A stretch of DNA of 64,000 nucleotides from an uncultured Kiloniellaceae bacterium (GCA_947500035.1 CANMQP010000012.1:496001-560000); one strand, 5' to 3'; numbered from the stretch's first letter, positions 54,723 to 64,000 are shown. A program made the numbers and translations. Notes: generated from the sequence alone by a model not told the origin.

Positions 54723-56726
54723 ATGTCGGAGAGCAGGTCGATTCCCAAGGCAGGCCCGATTGCTGCAGCAGATGACATCCGGATGAAAGTGAAATCGCAC
54801 AAGCTTCCGCGCGCACTCGCAGCACTCCTGCATGATATCTTCATGGCGGGACTTTCCTTTCTGCTCGCCCTGAGTCTTCGGCTCGGCTCGGAGGCTTTGC
54901 CCCACTTTTCCGACCGTCTGATTCCGGCTTGGATTCTCTTCATAGGCGTTTGCGGCGCGGTCTTCTGGGCCACCGGGCTGTACCGGGGTATCTGGCGCTA
55001 CGCTTCCATGAACGATCTCGCGGCCATCGTAAAGGCCGTGACCATTGCGTTGATGATTTACGTCCCGATTGCCTTTCTGACAACGCGCGCCGTCGATATC
55101 CCGCGCTCATCCGTGATCATCAACTGGTTCGTGCTGATCTTCCTGTTAGGTGCCCCCCGCATGGCTTACCGCGTCTTCAAGGACCGTGGCCTGCGTCACC
55201 TCCTGGAACGCAGCCGGCATCTGCGCGTGCCGGTTCTGGTGGTTGGAACCGGCGATGCGGCGGAGGTCTTCATCCGCGAAATGGCGCGGGACCGTGATGG
55301 CGCTTACGACGTCCTGGGTGTCGTCGATGACCGGGGCACCAGAGTGGGCCGCAGCATTCACGAGGTTCCGGTGCTCGGGCATATAAATGAGCTCGAGAAG
55401 ATCGTAAACTCTGTGACCCAGCGAGATGGCCGGCGGCCGCGGCGGATCATTCTCGCCAAATCGCTGGAGCGCGAAGCCATGCAGGCTCTGCTCGGACTCG
55501 CGGAGCAGCTGGACCTGCACATCGACAGAATGCCGCGCCTGACTGACTTCAGGATCAACGCGGACGGCGCCGCATCCGGCGCAATAGAAGTCCGCCCCAT
55601 TGCCATCGAAGATCTTCTGGGCAGAAGCCAGGCAAAGCTGGACCGTGCGTCCATGCGGCAGTTGATCGCGAACCGCCGCGTGATGATCACGGGCGCAGGG
55701 GGATCGATCGGGTCTGAACTGGTCCGCCAGATCGCCGCCTTTGGGCCAAGCCGTCTTATTCTCTTCGACAATGCGGAGTATCTGCTCTACGGCATCGACC
55801 TGGAAATCTCGGAAAAGTATCCGGAAATGTCGCAACGCGCGGTCCTGGGAGACGTCCGGGATGCGGTCAGGCTGAACGTCACCATGGCCGAGGAACGGCC
55901 GGAGCTGCTGTTCCATGCCGCCGCCTTGAAGCATGTGCCGATGGTGGAAGCCAACCCTATCGAGGGTGTCCTGACCAATGTCATCGGAACCCGCAACACA
56001 GCCGACGCCTGCCGCAAACACGGTGTCGGTGCCATGGTGCTGATCTCGACCGACAAGGCCATCAATCCGCCCAACGTCATGGGCGCAACCAAACGGCTCG
56101 CGGAAAGTTACTGCCAGGCGCTGGACATCGCCGGCCGTACCGGATCAGGCACCCGCTATGTGACCGTGCGCTTCGGCAATGTTCTCGGATCGACCGGGTC
56201 CGTGGTGCCGCTCTTTACCCGTCAGTTGGAAAACGGCGGTCCGCTGACCATTACGCATCCGGACATGACCCGCTACTTCATGACCATCCGTGAGGCGGTG
56301 GAACTGGTGCTGCAAGCCTCCGTGCTGGGCGCGAGTGCGCCCTCGGAGGAAGCCGGCAAGATCTACGTTCTGGATATGGGCAAACCGATCAAAATCGAGG
56401 ACCTTGCGCGGCAGATGATCCGGCTCGGCGGCCTGCGGCCGGAGAAGGACATCAAGATCGTCTACACCGGCCTGCGGCCGGGCGAGAAACTCTATGAGGA
56501 GCTCTTTCACGAACTGGAGCCCCTGGTCGAGACCAGCCACCCCTCACTTCATCTCGCCTCGCCGCGCACAACAAACCTGGAACTGCTGTCGCGCAGCCTC
56601 GACGATCTGAATGACTCGGCGGCGGCGCGGGATCACGCAACGGTCGCGCAACAGCTTCAGCGGCTCGTCCCCGAGTACCGCAAGGCAGCTGCGCAATCCG
56701 AGGATGCGGTTGTCGTGGCGCTCTGA
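54723..56726 (+). CDS. CapD/WbpM-like nucleotide-sugar 4,6-dehydratase
   Basis: The 667-residue protein has four N-terminal transmembrane helices (about 38-145), a first Rossmann-like region (about 165-310) and a second catalytic SDR domain with ITGAGGSIGSELVRQ and STDKAINPPNVMGATKR. As in WbpM/PglF, Met replaces the SDR catalytic Tyr in the MxxxK position. It should convert UDP-GlcNAc to the 4-keto-6-deoxy sugar, the precursor of QuiNAc/FucNAc-type sugars, at the inner membrane. It follows the sugar transferase gene by 105 bp and precedes purH. Confidence 0.93.
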   Translation: MSESRSIPKAGPIAAADDIRMKVKSHKLPRALAALLHDIFMAGLSFLLALSLRLGSEALPHFSDRLIPAWILFIGVCGAVFWATGLYRGIWRYASMNDLAAIVKAVTIALMIYVPIAFLTTRAVDIPRSSVIINWFVLIFLLGAPRMAYRVFKDRGLRHLLERSRHLRVPVLVVGTGDAAEVFIREMARDRDGAYDVLGVVDDRGTRVGRSIHEVPVLGHINELEKIVNSVTQRDGRRPRRIILAKSLEREAMQALLGLAEQLDLHIDRMPRLTDFRINADGAASGAIEVRPIAIEDLLGRSQAKLDRASMRQLIANRRVMITGAGGSIGSELVRQIAAFGPSRLILFDNAEYLLYGIDLEISEKYPEMSQRAVLGDVRDAVRLNVTMAEERPELLFHAAALKHVPMVEANPIEGVLTNVIGTRNTADACRKHGVGAMVLISTDKAINPPNVMGATKRLAESYCQALDIAGRTGSGTRYVTVRFGNVLGSTGSVVPLFTRQLENGGPLTITHPDMTRYFMTIREAVELVLQASVLGASAPSEEAGKIYVLDMGKPIKIEDLARQMIRLGGLRPEKDIKIVYTGLRPGEKLYEELFHELEPLVETSHPSLHLASPRTTNLELLSRSLDDLNDSAAARDHATVAQQLQRLVPEYRKAAAQSEDAVVVAL

Positions 56727-56951
56727 CTTCGTGATCGTTCCTGGATCCCACGAGCCGCATTTACCGCAGCGCAACATCGCCGCTTGACGTAACCGCGGCG
56801 GCCCCCTAAACCCCACCCAAGCAATCCGGCCAGCGTGCTTTGCGCGGCCTGCATGGCCTTCACGATAGAGCATCACCTGCCGGGCCATGATGGCGGTTTC
56901 CCTGCGCGATGCCGAGCCGGACCCCGGAATTACGCCCGCTGGAGCCGCTCT

Positions 56952-58541
56952 ATGTCCGAAAAAATCACCCGTGCCCTTCTCTCCGTTTCAGACAAATCCG
57001 GCCTTACTGAATTGGGTCGTTTTCTTGAAGGACAGGGTATAGAAATCCTCTCAACCGGTGGTTCCGCCGGTGCCCTCCGGGATGCCGGCGTCGCGGTTAC
57101 CGATGTTTCCAGCCACACCGGCTTTCCCGAAATCATGGATGGCCGGGTCAAGACCCTGCACCCTAAGATTCATGGCGGAATTCTGGCCCGGCGCGACCTT
57201 GAGAGCCACCGTAAAGCCATGGACGAGCAATCGATCGGCGCGATCGATCTGGTGGTGGTGAACCTATACCCCTTCGAGGCGACGCTCTCGTCCGGTGCCG
57301 ACTTCGACACCTGTATCGAGAACATCGACATCGGTGGTCCCGCGATGGTCCGCGCTTCGGCCAAGAACCACGCGTCGGTCACCATCGTCACCGATCCTCA
57401 GGACTACCGGAAGGTCATGGACGACATTACCGCCAACCAGGGCGCGACCTCAGCCAGCCTTCGGCGCGATCTGGCGGCGAAGGCGTTCGGTCATACCGCC
57501 GCCTATGATTCCATGATCGCCAACTGGCTCGACGAGGAACGCGGCGTTGACTTTCCTGCACAGCGCACACAGGGCGGACGGCGGGCGCAGGTGCTGCGGT
57601 ACGGCGAAAATCCGCATCAGGCCGCCGCGCTCTACATCGCGGGGAGCGGCAAAGACGGCCAACCGCGTCCGGGAGTCGCAACCGCAACCCAGCTCCAGGG
57701 CAAGGAGCTGAGTTACAACAACCTCAACGACACCGATGCAGCTTTCGAATTGGTCGCGGAGTTCGACAAACCCGCCGTTGCCATCATCAAGCACGCCAAC
57801 CCCTGCGGTGTCGCCCAGGGCGACGACCTCACCTCCGCCTATACCCAGGCTCTGAGTTGCGATCCGGTCAGCGCCTTCGGGGGCATCATCGCCGTGAACC
57901 GCACACTCGATGGTGCGACCGCGGCACAGGTCGCCGAGCTCTTCGCCGAGGTGGTGATCGCGCCCGACCTGGACGAAGACGCCCGTGAAGTCCTGGCCGC
58001 GAAGAAGAACCTCCGGGTTCTCACCACCTCCGCCCTGCCCGACCCTGCCGCGCCCGGGATGACCCTCAAGGCACTCTCCGGCGGGTTCCTGCTGCAGAGC
58101 CGGGATAACGGCTGCATCATGCTCGAAGATCTGAAGGTCGTCACCAAGCGCGCACCGGATCCGGAAGAACTGGCCGATATGCTTTTCGCCTTCCGTGTTG
58201 CGAAGCATGTGAAATCCAACGCCATCGTCTATGCCAGAAACGGCGCGACGGTGGGCATCGGCGCCGGTCAGATGAGCCGGGTCGACTCCTCACGCATCGC
58301 CGCCTGGAAGGCGCGGGAAGCAGCGGACGCAGCCGGTCTCGCCGAGCCCGCGACGATCGGCTCGGTCGTGGCCTCGGATGCCTTTTTCCCCTTCGCGGAC
58401 GGACTGATGGCAGCCGTGGATGCGGGCGCGAAAGCGGTCATCCAGCCCGGCGGCTCCATGCGCGACGACGAAGTCATCGCCGCCGCCGACGAAGCCGGTC
58501 TCGCCATGGTCTTCACCGGCATGCGGCACTTCCGGCACTAG
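56952..58541 (+). CDS. purH: Bifunctional AICAR transformylase/IMP cyclohydrolase
   Basis: PurH carries out the last two steps of IMP synthesis. The 529-residue protein has an N-terminal MGS-like IMP cyclohydrolase domain ([44 protein letters not shown]) and a C-terminal AICAR transformylase domain ([33 protein letters not shown], and the RVDSS and DAFFPFADG segments). The ATG at 56952 has GGAG seven bases upstream; an in-frame ATG at 56835 would add a cysteine-rich leader without support. It is convergent with a LysR gene. Confidence 0.97.
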   Translation: MSEKITRALLSVSDKSGLTELGRFLEGQGIEILSTGGSAGALRDAGVAVTDVSSHTGFPEIMDGRVKTLHPKIHGGILARRDLESHRKAMDEQSIGAIDLVVVNLYPFEATLSSGADFDTCIENIDIGGPAMVRASAKNHASVTIVTDPQDYRKVMDDITANQGATSASLRRDLAAKAFGHTAAYDSMIANWLDEERGVDFPAQRTQGGRRAQVLRYGENPHQAAALYIAGSGKDGQPRPGVATATQLQGKELSYNNLNDTDAAFELVAEFDKPAVAIIKHANPCGVAQGDDLTSAYTQALSCDPVSAFGGIIAVNRTLDGATAAQVAELFAEVVIAPDLDEDAREVLAAKKNLRVLTTSALPDPAAPGMTLKALSGGFLLQSRDNGCIMLEDLKVVTKRAPDPEELADMLFAFRVAKHVKSNAIVYARNGATVGIGAGQMSRVDSSRIAAWKAREAADAAGLAEPATIGSVVASDAFFPFADGLMAAVDAGAKAVIQPGGSMRDDEVIAAADEAGLAMVFTGMRHFRH

Positions 58542-58571
58542 TTTATTTGAAGAGCCCGGCGGCAGCTCACA

Positions 58572-59501
58572 TCAACCGGCCTCTTTGCGCGGCGTGTCGT
58601 CGAGCCAGTCGAGATCGCCGGAGAAGTGCTCGGCGAGATAGTCGACAAAGCTTCGGACCTTGGGCGAGAGATGGCGGCCGGGCGGATAGACCGCATAGAC
58701 CGCACTGTCGGGGAAATGATAGTCGCCCAGGACCTCGATGATGCGCCCGGCTTTAAGGTCCGTGCCGATCAGCCACATGGGCAGAAGTCCGACCCCCAGG
58801 CCCGACAACACGGCTGCGTGCAGCGCTTCCGCGGAATTGGCCTCGAGATTACCGGAAACCTGGATGGTTTCCTTGCCGTCGGGACCGCTGAAGTGCCAAT
58901 CGTTGCGTGACGCCCGATAGGTGTAAACCAGACAGTTGTGGTCCAAGAGGTCCTGGGGTTTTCCGGGAACCGGCCTACGGGCGAAATACGCCGGGGCTCC
59001 GCAAACCACACGCCGGTTGGGTGCCAGTCTGCGCGCGATCAGACTGGAATCGGAGAGATCGCCGATCCGGACCGCCAGATCCATCCCCTCCGCCATAATG
59101 TCGATCAGCCGGTCATTCAGATTCAGATCGATGCGCATTTCCGGATAACGCTGCAGGTATTCCGCCAGGACCGGCGCGACATGCAAACGGCCGAAAGCCG
59201 ACGGCAGCGCCAATTTCAGGGTGCCGCGGGGGGTCGACCGTAAATCCGCAACCGCCTGTTCCGCCTCCTCGATATCGGAGAGAATCTGCCGGCAGCGCTC
59301 ATAAAAGCCGGTCCCCGCCTCCGTCAGGTTCAACCGCCGCGTGGTCCGGTTAAAGAGCCGGGTCCGGAGCCGGTCTTCCAGCCGCCCGACCTGCTTGCTG
59401 ATCGCGGAGGGCGTGAGGTCGAGCGATCGGGCCGCAGCCGAAAAACTGCCGAGCTGTACGACGCGGACGAAGACCTGCAATTCACCGACGTTGTCCATCA
59501 C
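58572..59501 (-). CDS. LysR-family transcriptional regulator
   Basis: The 309-residue protein has the N-terminal LysR helix-turn-helix (about 5-63, LQVFVRVVQLGSFSAAARSLDLTPSAISKQVGRLEDRL) and a periplasmic-binding-like effector domain with GTLKLALPSAFGRLHVAPVLAEY. It belongs to the CrgA/YafC-type subgroup. The divergent gene 143 bp away encodes a small basic protein, which is the most likely target. Start ATG at 59501 is normal; its effector is unknown. Confidence 0.93.
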   Translation of the reverse strand: MMDNVGELQVFVRVVQLGSFSAAARSLDLTPSAISKQVGRLEDRLRTRLFNRTTRRLNLTEAGTGFYERCRQILSDIEEAEQAVADLRSTPRGTLKLALPSAFGRLHVAPVLAEYLQRYPEMRIDLNLNDRLIDIMAEGMDLAVRIGDLSDSSLIARRLAPNRRVVCGAPAYFARRPVPGKPQDLLDHNCLVYTYRASRNDWHFSGPDGKETIQVSGNLEANSAEALHAAVLSGLGVGLLPMWLIGTDLKAGRIIEVLGDYHFPDSAVYAVYPPGRHLSPKVRSFVDYLAEHFSGDLDWLDDTPRKEAG

Positions 59502-59644
59502 GCTCGCCTCTATTTATTCCTCATAGGAACAAATCATATTCGATATCGCTATATTATCAACTTTGAAGATCTTCGTTATCTTCCAATCACTGAATGACGC
59601 AGCGCTTCTGCCGGATCGCAGAGCACAAAAAGGAGACCCGAGCC

Positions 59645-59914
59645 ATGAAATCCATCAATCAGACCTCAAGAAGCCAGCAGCCAGTCCTGAGCCCGTCTGA
59701 CGTCGGCACTCAGGCTCCCTCCGTGGACCGGATCCACCAGGACATGGCGATCTATCTGCGCCGCGGCCGCAAAGCCCGCAGCGAAGCCTTTCACAGCGGT
59801 TTTAAGTATCTGGGGCGCGCGACGGCAGGTCTCGTGAAGAAAATCACCACTGCCGGAGACACGATCGAAAGCTGGCTCTTCACGCCATTCTATACTGGCG
59901 GGCGCAAGTCCTGA
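59645..59914 (+). CDS. Small basic hypothetical protein
   Basis: The 89-residue protein has a polar N-terminal third and a basic helical region (DMAIYLRRGRKARSEAFHSGFKYLGRATAGLVKKI). The RGRxxRSEAF arrangement recalls short alphaproteobacterial proteins of unknown function and, distantly, the DUF1127-type basic helices. An AAGGAG ribosome-binding site lies nine bases before the ATG at 59645, and a strong terminator follows, so it is a genuine single-gene unit. The divergent LysR gene suggests regulation by that protein. No function is proposed. Confidence 0.7.
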   Translation: MKSINQTSRSQQPVLSPSDVGTQAPSVDRIHQDMAIYLRRGRKARSEAFHSGFKYLGRATAGLVKKITTAGDTIESWLFTPFYTGGRKS

Positions 59915-59926
59915 GGACAGGATAAG

Positions 59927-59956
59927 AACGGGGCGAACGATATCCGCCCCGTTTTC
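59927..59956 (+). terminator. Rho-independent terminator
   Basis: AACGGGGCG at 59927-59935 pairs with CGCCCCGTT at 59945-59953 around a 9-base loop and is followed by Ts. It ends the small basic protein gene and lies before a convergent gene. Confidence 0.88.
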
Positions 59957-59971
59957 GAAGCACAGAGTCGA

Positions 59972-61285
59972 TTAATTCTCCGGTTCCCTGAGCGGCGCCA
60001 GAACCAGAAGCCCCACAACAAAGAACACCAGGATCACCGCCATTCCAGCCTGCTGGCTGTTGGTCCAGAGGGTGACCCAACCCACCAGAGCCGGTCCGAC
60101 GAAGGCGGTAGCCTTACCGGAAAACGCGAACAAACCGAACATCTCGGTGCGGAGATGCGCCGGAGCCAGCCGCGCCATCATGGAGCGGCTGGCCGACTGG
60201 GTCGGCCCCATGAAGACGCCGATGGCACAGCCCAGGGCATAGAACCAGATCTTGCTGTCCACCACGAGAATCCAGGAACAGAGGATCGTCAGGCAGACGA
60301 CCGAAATGGTGATGGTGCGCTTCGCACCGATCCAGTCGTCGATCCAGCCAAAGGCGGCCGCACCGATCCCGGCCGTGATGTTCAGCAGGATCGCGAAGAT
60401 CAGGATTTCCTCCGTATCCATTCCGAATTTGCTGGCCGCATAGATGCCGCCGAAGACAAAGAGCGTATTGAGACCGTCGATGTAGATCATCCGCGCCAGG
60501 AGAAAGCGGCCGATCTGGCCATGGCTCGGCAGTTCCCGCAGGGTCTTGAACAACAGCCGCATCCCGCGGCGGACCGCTTCGCCCGAAGACAGCCCACTCG
60601 ATTTACGGTCCGGCGTCAGGAGGAAGAGGGGCAAAGCAAAGACCGCGAACCAGATCGCCACCAGCGGCCCGGTCGCACGGACGTGTTCGGCAGCGGACTT
60701 ATCCAAGCCGAACATCGGCTGTTCGGGCCAAATCAGAAGTACCAGGCAAAGCACCAGGCAGACCAGCCCGCCCGCATAGCCCAGCCCCCATGCCCAGCCG
60801 GACAGGCGTCCCAGTTTCTGCACAGGGGCAAGCTCCGGCAACATGGCATTGTAGAAGACCTGTCCCAGTTCGAAGGCGGCGTTGGCGATCGCCACGAGAA
60901 TCAACGCACGCGCGGCGAGGGAAAGATCGGGCGCGATGGTCCAGAGAGAGAACCCGCACACCACGCACACGACCGTGAAGACAAAGAGCCAGGGCTTGCG
61001 GGGACCACCCTGGTCCGCCAACGCGCCGAAGATCGGCGCCAGGATCGCGATCGCAAGGCCGGAAAGACTGATCGCCATCCCCCATTCCCCCGTCGCCTGT
61101 TCCGGCGAGGATGCCAGCGCCGAAGCATAGTAGTTGGCGAAGACAAAGGTGACGATCACCGTGGGAAAGGCCGAATTCGCCCAGTCGTAAAAGCACCAGG
61201 CGATCAGGGCCGTCGGGCTCGCCTTCCAAGCACCGCTTTCAGCGCCGCCATTCATCTGCTCGGGCTGCAGGTTGTTGTCGGCCAT
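59972..61285 (-). CDS. UMF1/Atg22-like MFS transporter
   Basis: The 437-residue membrane protein has about twelve helices and the UMF1-family start AWCFYDWANSAFPTVIVTFVFANYY, with the conserved DWANSAF segment in helix 1 shared with Atg22. An MFS-type FGALADQGGPRKPWLF loop follows. The bacterial substrate is unknown; yeast Atg22 exports amino acids from the vacuole. The ATG at 61285 has AGGGA upstream. The open frame runs much further upstream but the added part is not membrane-like and overlaps the divergent MazG-like gene. Confidence 0.88.
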   Translation of the reverse strand: MADNNLQPEQMNGGAESGAWKASPTALIAWCFYDWANSAFPTVIVTFVFANYYASALASSPEQATGEWGMAISLSGLAIAILAPIFGALADQGGPRKPWLFVFTVVCVVCGFSLWTIAPDLSLAARALILVAIANAAFELGQVFYNAMLPELAPVQKLGRLSGWAWGLGYAGGLVCLVLCLVLLIWPEQPMFGLDKSAAEHVRATGPLVAIWFAVFALPLFLLTPDRKSSGLSSGEAVRRGMRLLFKTLRELPSHGQIGRFLLARMIYIDGLNTLFVFGGIYAASKFGMDTEEILIFAILLNITAGIGAAAFGWIDDWIGAKRTITISVVCLTILCSWILVVDSKIWFYALGCAIGVFMGPTQSASRSMMARLAPAHLRTEMFGLFAFSGKATAFVGPALVGWVTLWTNSQQAGMAVILVFFVVGLLVLAPLREPEN

Positions 61286-61456
61286 AGTGTCCCTTTGTGG
61301 GTTCTCCGGCTGCGGGTTTGCGGGGAAAAGCCATCTGCATTGCCGGAATTCAGACTGCGGGCTAGGGTAAAGCACACAACGAGGCAAACGTCGCGAATCG
61401 CGGCCGCGCCGAGCAACATTAAATTGTAAGTGCCAAGAGCCGCAACAAGGAACGCC

Positions 61457-61768
61457 ATGCCCGCGCCGACACCCGATCGCGAGACGCAAAAGACGATTGC
61501 CGAATGGGGTGCGGCAACCTTCGGTCCGGCCAAGAACCCAATCGACCTGGTGACCCGCGCACAGCAGGAGCTCGGCGAACTGGCCGAAGCCGTCGAACAG
61601 CGCGACCGGCAGGAAGCGGCACTGGAAACCGCCGATGTCCTGATCCTGCTCTACCGTCTGGCGGAAGATCTCGGGTATGACGTCGAGCGGTCGGTCCAGG
61701 AGAAAATGGCCGTCAACCGGGCGCGCAAATGGAGTCGCGCCGGCGACGGCACCGGGAAACACATTTGA
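61457..61768 (+). CDS. MazG-like nucleotide pyrophosphohydrolase
   Basis: The 103-residue helical protein has the all-alpha NTP pyrophosphatase metal-binding pattern: QQELGELAEAVE followed by ETADVLILLYRLAEDLG. It probably hydrolyses a nucleoside or dNTP triphosphate to monophosphate as a house-cleaning enzyme, similar to DUF550/dATP-dGTP pyrophosphohydrolases. The ATG at 61457 has AAGGA six bases upstream. It is followed after 23 bp by ybjQ on the same strand, so the two form a small operon. Confidence 0.87.
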   Translation: MPAPTPDRETQKTIAEWGAATFGPAKNPIDLVTRAQQELGELAEAVEQRDRQEAALETADVLILLYRLAEDLGYDVERSVQEKMAVNRARKWSRAGDGTGKHI

Positions 61769-61791
61769 AGAGTTGAAGAAGGAATTCCAGC

Positions 61792-62106
61792 ATGCAGATC
61801 GTCACCACGGACTCAATCGAGGGCAAACGCATTGTCGGCTACATGGGCATCGTCAGCGGTGACGCCATCGTCGGCGCGAACATGTTCCGCGATTTCTTCG
61901 CGCGGATTCGCGATGTGGTGGGCGGCCGCGCGGGCGGCTACGAAAAGGCCCTGCGCGGCGCGAAGGAGCACGCCATGGAGGACATGGTCGCACAAGCTGA
62001 AGAACTCGGCGCGAACGCGGTCATCGGTGTCGATCTGGATTACGAAACCGTCGGCGACTCCATGCTGATGGTCAGCGCCAACGGCACGGCCGTGCGCGTC
62101 GAGTAA
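61792..62106 (+). CDS. YbjQ-family (UPF0145) protein
   Basis: The 104-residue protein is a single YbjQ domain, with [34 protein letters not shown], then a [22 protein letters not shown] helix and [17 protein letters not shown]. YbjQ forms pentamers and is annotated as heavy-metal-binding on thin evidence. It shares an operon with the MazG-like gene. It is convergent with the NAD-GDH gene. Confidence 0.93.
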   Translation: MQIVTTDSIEGKRIVGYMGIVSGDAIVGANMFRDFFARIRDVVGGRAGGYEKALRGAKEHAMEDMVAQAEELGANAVIGVDLDYETVGDSMLMVSANGTAVRVE

Positions 62107-62122
62107 CGCCTTACGCGCAACC

Positions 62123-62159
62123 GCGACCGCTCTTAAAGACCTCAGCGAAGAGCGATCGC
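62123..62159. terminator. Possible bidirectional terminator hairpin
   Basis: Bases 62123-62134 pair with 62148-62159 in 11 of 12 positions. It lies in the 63-bp gap between convergent genes and lacks a T-tract, so the call is tentative. Confidence 0.4.
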
Positions 62160-62169
62160 ATCACAAAAC

Positions 62170-64000
62170 TTAACCCTCGACCAGAGACTTGAGCTGCCTG
62201 TTGGCAACCGCAAGCATCGCCAGATCCGGATTCCCGGCGGCATTGAGTTCCGCCAGAAGCTGTTCGGTCCGGGCCACGATCGTGCGGCGCTCATTTGCCC
62301 AGCTGTGGATGACCTCGTCCGCCTCGACCTTGCCCTTTACGGCATCGAGCACGCGCGATGTCAAAGCGCTCTGATGCCCATAAAGGTCGTCGACGATGGC
62401 TGTGACCGCAAGCTTATCCCAGGCTGAGTCGCTGGGCAGGCGGCGTGCCGCGCGCCGCAGCCAGTCGAACCCGAAACGGTCACCGATGGCGAAGTAGATC
62501 TTTCCGGCCTGTTCGACCGGCAGTTTGGCCTGCTGCGCCGCGGACACAATGTCCCCGGCGGCAAAGAGAAGCGGCAGGCTTGCAACCTGGCTGGCAAGTT
62601 CTTCAGGAACGCCTTGGGCCCGGTATTCCTTGGTTCGCACCGAGAGCAGACGCCGGGTCTCCAGGGACAGCATGGCCTTCAAATCTTGGGCCAGTTCTGC
62701 AATCGGCTTGCCGTAGGTCTTCAGGTTCTTTTCGATGCCCAGGGGATGTTCGGAGTTGCGGAGGAACCAGACCGTCGCTTGCTCGATCAGGCGGCCGGTA
62801 TCCACCAGCATGCCCGCCTGCACGTCGGCGCCGACCTTGTTGTCGAGTGCCTCAACCTGGGCGAAGAGGTCACGCAGACCGAAAACCTCGCAAACGATGT
62901 TATAGGCGCGTGCGATCTCGGATGCCGGCATCCCGGTCTTTTCCTTCACCTCATGAACGAAGGTAATGCCGACCCGGTTGACCATATCGTTGGTCACCAC
63001 GGTCGCGATGATTTCGCGGCGCAGGCGGTGCCGGGAGATCGGCTCTGCATAGTCCTTGCCCAGGACCTTGGGGAAGTAGTTGGTCAGAGCGCCGGCCATG
63101 TAGGCAGCGTCCGGCAGATCCGATGCCAAGAGCTCTTCATAGAGCGTGATCTTGGCATAGGACAGCAGCACCGAGAGCTCCGGCCGCGTCAGACCCGCAC
63201 CCTGCTTCAAGCGCTCCGTAATGGTCTCGTCATCAGGCAGGAACTCGATCGCCCGATTCAAGTCGCCCTGTTTCTCGAGCACGCGCATGTAACGCGCAAA
63301 GCGGTCCAGCAGATGGGCACCCAATCCCCAGGTGACCGTGATCGCCTGGGTCTGCAGGTAATTGTCCCGCAGCACCAGCTCCGCCACCTCGTCGGTCATC
63401 TTTTCCAGCAGCTTGTCGCGCTGCTTGCGCGTCATATCGCCGGATTCTTCAATATCGCCCAAAAGGATCTTGATGTTCACTTCGTGGTCGGAACAGTCCA
63501 CACCGGCCGAGTTATCGATGGAGTCTGTGTTGCTGCGCCCGCCGTGCTGGGCGTATTCGATCCGCGCAAGTTGCGTCATGCCCAGGTTGGCGCCCTCGCC
63601 AATCACTTTGCAGCGCAGTTCCTTGGCACTAATGCGCAGGGCATCGTTCGCCCGGTCGCCCGCGTCGGCATTGGTTTCCTGACTCGATTTCACATAGGTC
63701 CCGATGCCGCCGAACCAGAGCAGCTCGACCTCGGACAGAAGGATTGCGCGCAACAACTCGACAGGCGTCAGCTTGTCTTCCTTGATATCGAACAGCGCTT
63801 TCATCTCTTTGGAGATGGTGAGCGACTTGGCGCTGCGGTCGAAGATCCCGCCGCCTTTTGAGATCAGCTTCTCGTCATAATCCGTCCAGGCCGAACGTGG
63901 CAGTTCGAAGAGGCGCTTGCGCTCTGCGAAGGAGCTTGCCGGATCCGGATCCGGGTCCACAAAGATATGCATATGGTTGAAGGCCGCGACCATCTTGATC
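62170..64000 (-). CDS. NAD-specific glutamate dehydrogenase, large type, partial
   Basis: The visible 610 residues are the C-terminal part of the roughly 1600-residue NAD-GDH family (GdhB/Gdh180-like) that oxidises glutamate to 2-oxoglutarate and ammonia. Diagnostic stretches are KMVAAFNHMHIFVDPDPDPASSFAERKRLF, SKGGGIFDRSAKS, LLWFGGIGTYVKSS, KVIGEGANLGMTQLARIEYAQHGG with the downstream SAGVDCSDHEVNIK, and TRPELSVLLSYAKITLYEELL. The start codon is beyond the right edge of the window. The coding strand is complete to its stop at 62170, with no disruption. Confidence 0.95.
   Translation of the reverse strand, partial: IKMVAAFNHMHIFVDPDPDPASSFAERKRLFELPRSAWTDYDEKLISKGGGIFDRSAKSLTISKEMKALFDIKEDKLTPVELLRAILLSEVELLWFGGIGTYVKSSQETNADAGDRANDALRISAKELRCKVIGEGANLGMTQLARIEYAQHGGRSNTDSIDNSAGVDCSDHEVNIKILLGDIEESGDMTRKQRDKLLEKMTDEVAELVLRDNYLQTQAITVTWGLGAHLLDRFARYMRVLEKQGDLNRAIEFLPDDETITERLKQGAGLTRPELSVLLSYAKITLYEELLASDLPDAAYMAGALTNYFPKVLGKDYAEPISRHRLRREIIATVVTNDMVNRVGITFVHEVKEKTGMPASEIARAYNIVCEVFGLRDLFAQVEALDNKVGADVQAGMLVDTGRLIEQATVWFLRNSEHPLGIEKNLKTYGKPIAELAQDLKAMLSLETRRLLSVRTKEYRAQGVPEELASQVASLPLLFAAGDIVSAAQQAKLPVEQAGKIYFAIGDRFGFDWLRRAARRLPSDSAWDKLAVTAIVDDLYGHQSALTSRVLDAVKGKVEADEVIHSWANERRTIVARTEQLLAELNAAGNPDLAMLAVANRQLKSLVEG

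Noticed and set aside
56727-56951. Possible ZTP riboswitch upstream of purH
   Set aside because: ZTP riboswitches often precede purH, and a CCTGCCGGGCC stretch lies here, but the paired conserved 5' helix and the exact 3' consensus could not be found.
60155-61429. 424-codon plus-strand open frame
   Set aside because: Antisense to the UMF1-type transporter; highly charged Arg/Asp/Gln-rich product with no domain.

Overview
The window is high-GC, gene-dense bacterial chromosome that reads as an alphaproteobacterium, most likely from or near the Rhodospirillales/Kiloniellales. The evidence is neighbourhood more than any single gene: a hemC-hemD-mitofilin(Mic60)-hemY run divergent from tsaD-gpsA, a DUF1674/SDHAF4 gene beside htpX and rsmB-rpe-heparinase-purH, and the large-type NAD-glutamate dehydrogenase. 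The lineage is an inference from the sequence alone. Long antisense open frames are common and were treated as shadows of the strand with the better motifs.

Layout. 0.3-10.8 kb: a YbbA/YbbP-type ABC exporter, a Bax-inhibitor-1 membrane protein, an SDR oxidoreductase, an Hpt phosphotransfer protein, RecQ, and an AaeA/AaeB-like efflux pair. 10.8-18.4 kb: MarC-like and YcaD-like membrane proteins, then a tight minus-strand aromatic ring-cleavage operon (extradiol dioxygenase, FAD hydroxylase, FAH-family hydrolase, IclR regulator) and a PKHD-type 2OG-Fe oxygenase. 18.6-29.8 kb: a tandem-PAS histidine kinase overlapping a single-domain response regulator, a repeat-rich intergenic zone with a 290-bp inverted-repeat element, small unknown proteins, aminopeptidase N, an alpha/beta hydrolase, a secreted ankyrin/peptidoglycan-binding protein, a PAS_5-like protein and a NavAb-like sodium channel.

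29.8-45.5 kb: tRNA-Thr(CGT), the heme/mitofilin operon, the divergent tsaD-2OG oxygenase-gpsA-YciI operon, a cluster of palindromic repeats, an MFS transporter, an EVE-domain protein, acetyl-CoA synthetase, and a MocR regulator divergent from an EamA exporter. 45.5-64 kb: chorismate mutase, an SDHAF4-like factor, HtpX, a BCCT osmolyte carrier, rsmB, rpe, a heparinase-family protein, a polyprenyl-phosphate sugar transferase and a CapD/WbpM-like dehydratase (surface polysaccharide), purH, LysR, a small basic protein, a UMF1-type MFS protein, a MazG-like pyrophosphohydrolase, YbjQ, and the C-terminal part of NAD-GDH running off the right edge.

Most of the window is housekeeping. The features most worth following up are the multi-hairpin 290-bp element and its dispersed end-like relatives, two other families of dispersed intergenic repeats, the HTH-like head on the mitofilin protein, and the incomplete aromatic operon. 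No CRISPR array, prophage, intact transposase or recognisable defence system was seen.
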